Source: an uncultured Eubacteriales bacterium | GTDB taxonomy: Bacteria; Bacillota_A; Clostridia; Lachnospirales; Lachnospiraceae | NCBI GenBank assembly: GCA_902803345.1 | Contig: CADCPV010000229.1 | Location: 1-9,352, forward strand | Length of the DNA stretch: 9,352 nucleotides | Direction: 5' to 3' | In this document: one piece after another, positions 7,373 to 9,352 of the stretch | Layout: the number at the start of each line of letters is the position of its first letter | Position numbering within the stretch: the first letter of the stretch is position 1 | Translations under genes and position numbers: made by a program | Notes under the pieces: model-generated | What the model was told of the DNA's origin: nothing | The model's database searches: none | What the model saw: only the letters and a program-made list of their open reading frames with translations

Positions 7373-7417
7373 TTTATTAAAATAATACTTGACTTCCCGC
7401 GCGGGTTGTGGTATATT
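7371..7417 (+). promoter_or_regulatory. Sigma-A-type promoter with UP-like tract, upstream of rpmJ
   Basis: TTGACT at 7389-7394 and TATATT at 7412-7417 are separated by exactly 17 bases, one mismatch each from the -35 and -10 consensus. Bases 7371-7387, directly upstream of the -35, are all A or T and look like an UP element. The spacer contains the perfect 10-base palindrome CCCGCGCGGG at 7396-7405. The expected start of transcription is near 7424. This is the strongest promoter-like sequence I found in any non-coding stretch of the window, and it would drive rpmJ-rpsM-rpsK-rpsD-rpoA separately from the spc genes. Confidence 0.85.
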
Positions 7418-7419
7418 AT

Positions 7420-7473
7420 AACGGTTCGCGACAAGAGCGTACTATGCCCTTTCGCAGACCGTTTTCTTTTTAT
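7420..7473 (+). terminator. Possible weak terminator or attenuator ahead of rpmJ
   Basis: AACGGT (7420-7425) pairs with ACCGTT (7458-7463); after a two-by-two internal loop, GCGA (7428-7431) pairs with TCGC (7452-7455). The outer stem is followed directly by a T-rich run (7462-7471, with one C). The 20-base loop and broken stem make it weak. The 5' arm overlaps the expected start site of the rpmJ promoter, so it would form mainly in transcripts reading through from infA. It could therefore end part of the spc message. The T-rich run can also pair with an A-rich run at 7480-7489, a competing fold. Confidence 0.25.
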
Positions 7474-7493
7474 CCCACAAGAAAGAAAAGGGC
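7446..7493 (+). promoter_or_regulatory. Hairpin in the rpmJ leader, alternative to the terminator-like stem
   Basis: The pyrimidine run TTTTCTTTTT (7462-7471) can pair with AAGAAAGAAAA in its 7480-7489 part, ten pairs with one G-U, around an eight-base loop. Outside it, GCCC (7446-7449) can pair with GGGC (7490-7493), leaving a 12-base bulge on the 5' side. This fold uses up the T-rich tail and the 3' arm region of the terminator-like stem, so the two exclude each other. It lies wholly inside a transcript begun at about 7424. Whether it forms or regulates anything is inference. Confidence 0.4.
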
Positions 7494-7500
7494 TGAAGGA

Positions 7501-7530
7501 AGCGCAGAAAAGCGCAGAAAGCCGCAGAAA
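7501..7530 (+). repeat. Three tandem decamer repeats in the rpmJ leader
   Basis: AGCGCAGAAA occurs twice back to back (7501-7510 and 7511-7520), followed by GCCGCAGAAA (7521-7530). A fourth partial copy, GGCAGAAA, follows at 7536-7543 and leads into the rpmJ ribosome binding site AAGGAG. The period is exactly ten bases. The repeats lie in an untranslated leader in which bases 7474-7553 contain a single T, so this RNA stretch is probably little structured. They may have arisen by slippage or may form a repeated protein-binding site. Confidence 0.85.
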
Positions 7531-7553
7531 CAAAAGGCAGAAAGGAGAACAAC

Positions 7554-7667
7554 ATGAAGGTAAGATCTTCTGTAAAGCCCATCTGCGACAAGTGCAAGGT
7601 GATTAAGAGGAAGGGTGTTATCCGCATCATCTGCGAAAACCCGAAGCACAAGCAGAGACAGGGCTGA
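7554..7667 (+). CDS. rpmJ: 50S ribosomal protein L36, zinc-binding form
   Basis: This encodes bL36, the smallest ribosomal protein, with 37 residues reading from [19 protein letters not shown] to the end HKQRQG. It helps organise 23S rRNA near the factor-binding region. The zinc ligands C11, C14, C27 and H32 are all present, which marks the primary (C+) form rather than the cysteine-free stress paralogue. The ATG at 7554 lies six bases after AAGGAG and gives the invariant MKVR start. As first gene after the promoter at 7389-7417 it heads the alpha cluster here. A GATGCCC/GGGCATT hairpin begins immediately after its stop codon. Confidence 0.98.
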   Translation: MKVRSSVKPICDKCKVIKRKGVIRIICENPKHKQRQG

Positions 7668-7689
7668 GATGCCCCAAACGACGGGCATT
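7668..7689 (+). promoter_or_regulatory. Hairpin in the rpmJ-rpsM spacer
   Basis: ATGCCC (7669-7674) pairs with GGGCAT (7683-7688), with a further G-U pair outside (7668 with 7689) and an eight-base loop. It begins on the base after the rpmJ stop. No T run follows, so it is not a terminator. The ribosome binding site of rpsM, AAGGAGG at 7709-7715, lies 12 bases before the ATG, a longer gap than the five to nine seen for most genes here. A role in translational control or mRNA stability is inference. Confidence 0.55.
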
Positions 7690-7727
7690 GACCCCGAAAC
7701 AAAACTATAAGGAGGTTTTTAGCACAC

Positions 7728-8099
7728 ATGGCTCGTATTTCAGGTGTAGATTTACCGAGAGATAAGCGCATCGAGATCGGACTCACGTATGTGTACGGCA
7801 TCGGCCGCACCACATCCGGCAAGATCCTTGAGAAAGCGAATGTCAATCCCGACACCCGCGTCAAGGACCTGACAGACGAAGAAGTCGCCGCGATCGCACG
7901 CGTTATCGATGAAACTGAGCTCCTGGTGGAAGGCGATCTTCGTCGTGAAGTTGCCATGAACATCAAGAGACTTCAGGAAGTCGGCTGCTACAGAGGAATT
8001 CGCCACAGAAAAGGACTTCCGGTCCGTGGCCAGAATACCAAAAACAATGCGAGAACCCGCAAGGGTCCCAAGAAGACTGTAGCGAACAAGAAGAAATAA
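7728..8099 (+). CDS. rpsM: 30S ribosomal protein S13
   Basis: This encodes uS13, 123 residues, a 30S head protein that forms bridges to L5 and whose C-terminal tail contacts P-site tRNA. The N-terminus [19 protein letters not shown], the helix-two-turns-helix region [14 protein letters not shown] (about residues 22-35), and the C-terminal signature [27 protein letters not shown] are intact. The basic tail ends KKTVANKKK. The ATG at 7728 is fixed by the conserved N-terminus. In E. coli S4 represses this operon by binding the rpsM leader; here the gaps before and after rpsM are both longer and more structured than others in the cluster. Confidence 0.99.
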   Translation: MARISGVDLPRDKRIEIGLTYVYGIGRTTSGKILEKANVNPDTRVKDLTDEEVAAIARVIDETELLVEGDLRREVAMNIKRLQEVGCYRGIRHRKGLPVRGQNTKNNARTRKGPKKTVANKKK

Positions 8100-8166
8100 C
8101 GCAAAGCGTTAGCGCAGGAACCAAAAGAGACTTGCATAGTCTTTGTAAGGCAGGCATAGGCCCTGC
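8098..8166 (+). promoter_or_regulatory. Structured rpsM-rpsK spacer with three short hairpins
   Basis: The 109-base gap between rpsM and rpsK holds three short inverted repeats. AACGC (8098-8102) pairs with GCGTT (8106-8110) around AAA and overlaps the rpsM stop. AAGAGACT in its 8126-8132 part pairs with 8138-8144 (AGTCTTT), seven pairs with one G-U and loop TGCAT. GCAGG (8150-8154) pairs with CCTGC (8162-8166) around seven bases. None has a T tail. The rpsK ribosome binding site GGGAGG (8192-8197) lies 11 bases from the ATG. I see no promoter or ORF in this gap. Regulation by a ribosomal protein is a guess. Confidence 0.5.
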
Positions 8167-8208
8167 AGACCAAGTAAGGAAGAACCCATAAGGGAGGTTA
8201 GTTTTAAA

Positions 8209-8607
8209 ATGGCAAAGAAAGTGTCCACCAAAAGAGTGACAAAAAAACGTGTCAAGAAAAACGTTGAACGCGGACAGGCGCATATTCAGGCATCTTTCAA
8301 TAACACGATTGTTACATTGACCGACGCTCAGGGCAACGCGATTTCCTGGGCAAGTGCCGGCGGCCTGGGCTTCAGAGGTTCAAGAAAATCTACTCCTTAT
8401 GCAGCACAGATGGCAGCGGAAACCGCTGTGAAGGCAGCTTTAATACATGGGCTGAAGTACGTTGACGTATTCGTCAAGGGACCCGGCTCGGGACGTGAAG
8501 CAGCGATTCGTGCGCTTGCAGCGAGTGGACTTGAAGTGACCAGTATTCGTGACGTGACACCCGTTCCTCACAACGGATGCCGTCCGCCGAAGCGCAGAAG
8601 AGTATAA
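8209..8607 (+). CDS. rpsK: 30S ribosomal protein S11
   Basis: This encodes uS11, 132 residues, which lies on the 30S platform near the mRNA exit and the E site. The N-terminal tail is strongly basic ([15 protein letters not shown]). The core [43 protein letters not shown] and [19 protein letters not shown] are nearly invariant, and the C-terminal [21 protein letters not shown] is the family signature. The ATG at 8209 is the only start giving the normal length. The gap to rpsD is only 18 bases, with AGGAGG at 8612-8617. Confidence 0.99.
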   Translation: MAKKVSTKRVTKKRVKKNVERGQAHIQASFNNTIVTLTDAQGNAISWASAGGLGFRGSRKSTPYAAQMAAETAVKAALIHGLKYVDVFVKGPGSGREAAIRALAASGLEVTSIRDVTPVPHNGCRPPKRRRV

Positions 8608-8625
8608 CTTTAGGAGGTATTAAAG

Positions 8626-9219
8626 ATGGCAGTAGATAGAACGCCTGTGCTGAAAAGATGCAGATCTCTTGATTTGGATCCCGTTTTTCTTGGAATTGAT
8701 AAGAAATCCAACAGACAGTCGAAAAGAGCCAACAGAAAGATGAGCCAGTACGCGCTGCAGCTCCGTGAGAAGCAGAAAGCGAAGTTCATCTACGGTGTGT
8801 TAGAAAAACCGTTCAGAAATTATTATAACAAGGCAGAGCGCATGAAAGGGCAGACCGGTGACAACCTCATGATCACCCTGGAGCGCCGCCTCGACAATGT
8901 GATTTTCCGTCTCGGATTCGCAAGAACCCGTATGGAAGCCAGACAGATCGTTGACCACAGACATATTACCGTCAACGGTAAGATAGTGAACATTCCTTCT
9001 TACCTCGTAAGCGTCGGCGATGTCATCGAAGTCAAGGAATCCGCAAAAGACGCGCAGCGTTACAAGGATGTACTTGAAACGACCGGCAGCCGTCTGGTAC
9101 CGGCATGGCTCACTCAGGATCAGGAAAACCTCAAGGGCGAAGTCCTCGCATTCCCGCAGCGGAGCGAGATCGACGTTCCTGTCAATGAGATGCTGATCGT
9201 CGAGTTGTACTCGAAGTAA
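8626..9219 (+). CDS. rpsD: 30S ribosomal protein S4, cysteine-free form
   Basis: This encodes uS4, 197 residues, a primary 16S binder that nucleates 30S assembly; in several bacteria it also represses its own operon. The S4 RNA-binding domain covers about residues 88-150, with RRLDNVIFRLGFARTRMEARQIVD and HITVNGKIVNIPSYLV. The N-terminus, MAVDRTPVLKRCRSLDLDP, keeps only one cysteine (C12), so the four-cysteine zinc site of many S4 proteins is absent. The start and the tail VPVNEMLIVELYSK resemble Lachnospiraceae S4 from memory. It lies inside the alpha cluster, unlike in B. subtilis. It ends with two consecutive TAA codons. Confidence 0.98.
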   Translation: MAVDRTPVLKRCRSLDLDPVFLGIDKKSNRQSKRANRKMSQYALQLREKQKAKFIYGVLEKPFRNYYNKAERMKGQTGDNLMITLERRLDNVIFRLGFARTRMEARQIVDHRHITVNGKIVNIPSYLVSVGDVIEVKESAKDAQRYKDVLETTGSRLVPAWLTQDQENLKGEVLAFPQRSEIDVPVNEMLIVELYSK

Positions 9220-9279
9220 TAAGTGTCGGGATAAGTCGGATTACTATTGTTGCCCACATCAGAAGAAGGAGGGCGAATC

Positions 9280-9352
9280 ATGTTTGATTTCGAGAAACCG
9301 AATATTGAGATTGCAGAGATTTCAGAAGACAACAGCTACGGCAAGTTCATCG
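9280..9352 (+). CDS. rpoA: DNA-directed RNA polymerase alpha subunit, N-terminal start (partial)
   Basis: Only the first 24 codons are present, MFDFEKPNIEIAEISEDNSY followed by GKFI, before the window ends. MxxFEKPxIEI is the usual beginning of the alpha subunit in Bacillota, whose N-terminal domain dimerises to start RNA polymerase assembly and whose C-terminal domain binds UP elements. The gene follows rpsD after 60 bases, with AGGAGG at 9267-9272 seven bases before the ATG; rpsD-rpoA is the expected order, with rplQ expected next outside the window. The gap shows a short imperfect direct repeat (AAGTGTCGG, then AAGTCGG) but no clear hairpin or promoter. Confidence 0.95.
   Translation, partial: MFDFEKPNIEIAEISEDNSYGKFI

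Noticed and set aside
7374..7385. TTATT/AATAA inverted repeat after infA as a terminator
   Set aside because: It is an A/T-only five-pair stem with a two-base loop and would not be stable; it is better read as part of the UP-like tract.
7406..7606. 66-codon forward frame through the rpmJ promoter and into rpmJ
   Set aside because: It overlaps the promoter and rpmJ out of frame and stays open because the leader lacks T; there is no ribosome binding site.
1..9352. tRNA or rRNA genes, insertion sequences, CRISPR arrays, phage or toxin-antitoxin genes
   Set aside because: Nearly every base lies in a recognised housekeeping gene or short spacer; no transposase, terminal inverted repeats, regularly spaced repeats or cloverleaf-like segments were seen.

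Overview
This window is the spc operon and most of the alpha operon of a Gram-positive, Clostridia-type bacterium, probably a relative of the Lachnospiraceae. Several things point that way. The order rpsQ-rplN-rplX-rplE-rpsZ-rpsH-rplF-rplR-rpsE-rpmD-rplO-secY-adk-map-(KOW gene)-infA-rpmJ-rpsM-rpsK-rpsD-rpoA is unbroken. S14 is the short four-cysteine type. A small KOW-domain gene sits between map and infA. rpsD lies inside the alpha cluster, whereas in Bacillus subtilis it stands alone. The S4 and RpoA N-termini resemble Lachnospiraceae sequences I remember; no database search was run. Genes have strong AGGAGG-type ribosome binding sites and ATG starts, and all are on the + strand.

Layout. 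Positions 1-4078 hold the end of rpsQ and eleven complete ribosomal protein genes, with gaps of only about 11-31 bases and no visible promoter or terminator. secY overlaps the rplO stop codon and starts the non-ribosomal block 4078-7372: translocon, adenylate kinase, methionine aminopeptidase, a KOW protein and IF1. These genes overlap or nearly touch, except for a 75-base secY-adk spacer that holds a 15-bp hairpin. After infA comes a 181-base spacer (7373-7553) with an A/T-rich UP-like tract, a near-consensus sigma-A-type promoter with a 10-bp palindrome in its spacer, and a leader with competing hairpins and decamer repeats. It drives rpmJ-rpsM-rpsK-rpsD-rpoA; rpoA is cut off by the window end.

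How the genes work together. The ribosomal proteins assemble both subunits: L5 and L18 on 5S rRNA, S4 and S8 as early 30S binders, and S13/S14 in the head. SecY inserts or exports nascent chains, Map trims the initiator methionine, IF1 serves initiation, Adk balances adenine nucleotides, and RpoA nucleates RNA polymerase. Co-expression couples ribosome, translocon and polymerase supply to growth.

The coding content is ordinary housekeeping, and I see no undescribed multi-gene system, mobile element, CRISPR array, tRNA or rRNA. What deserves a second look is non-coding: the secY-adk hairpin, the rpmJ promoter and leader, and the structured rpmJ-rpsM and rpsM-rpsK spacers, which could hold ribosomal-protein autoregulation sites. 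The little-studied KOW protein is the least understood gene here.
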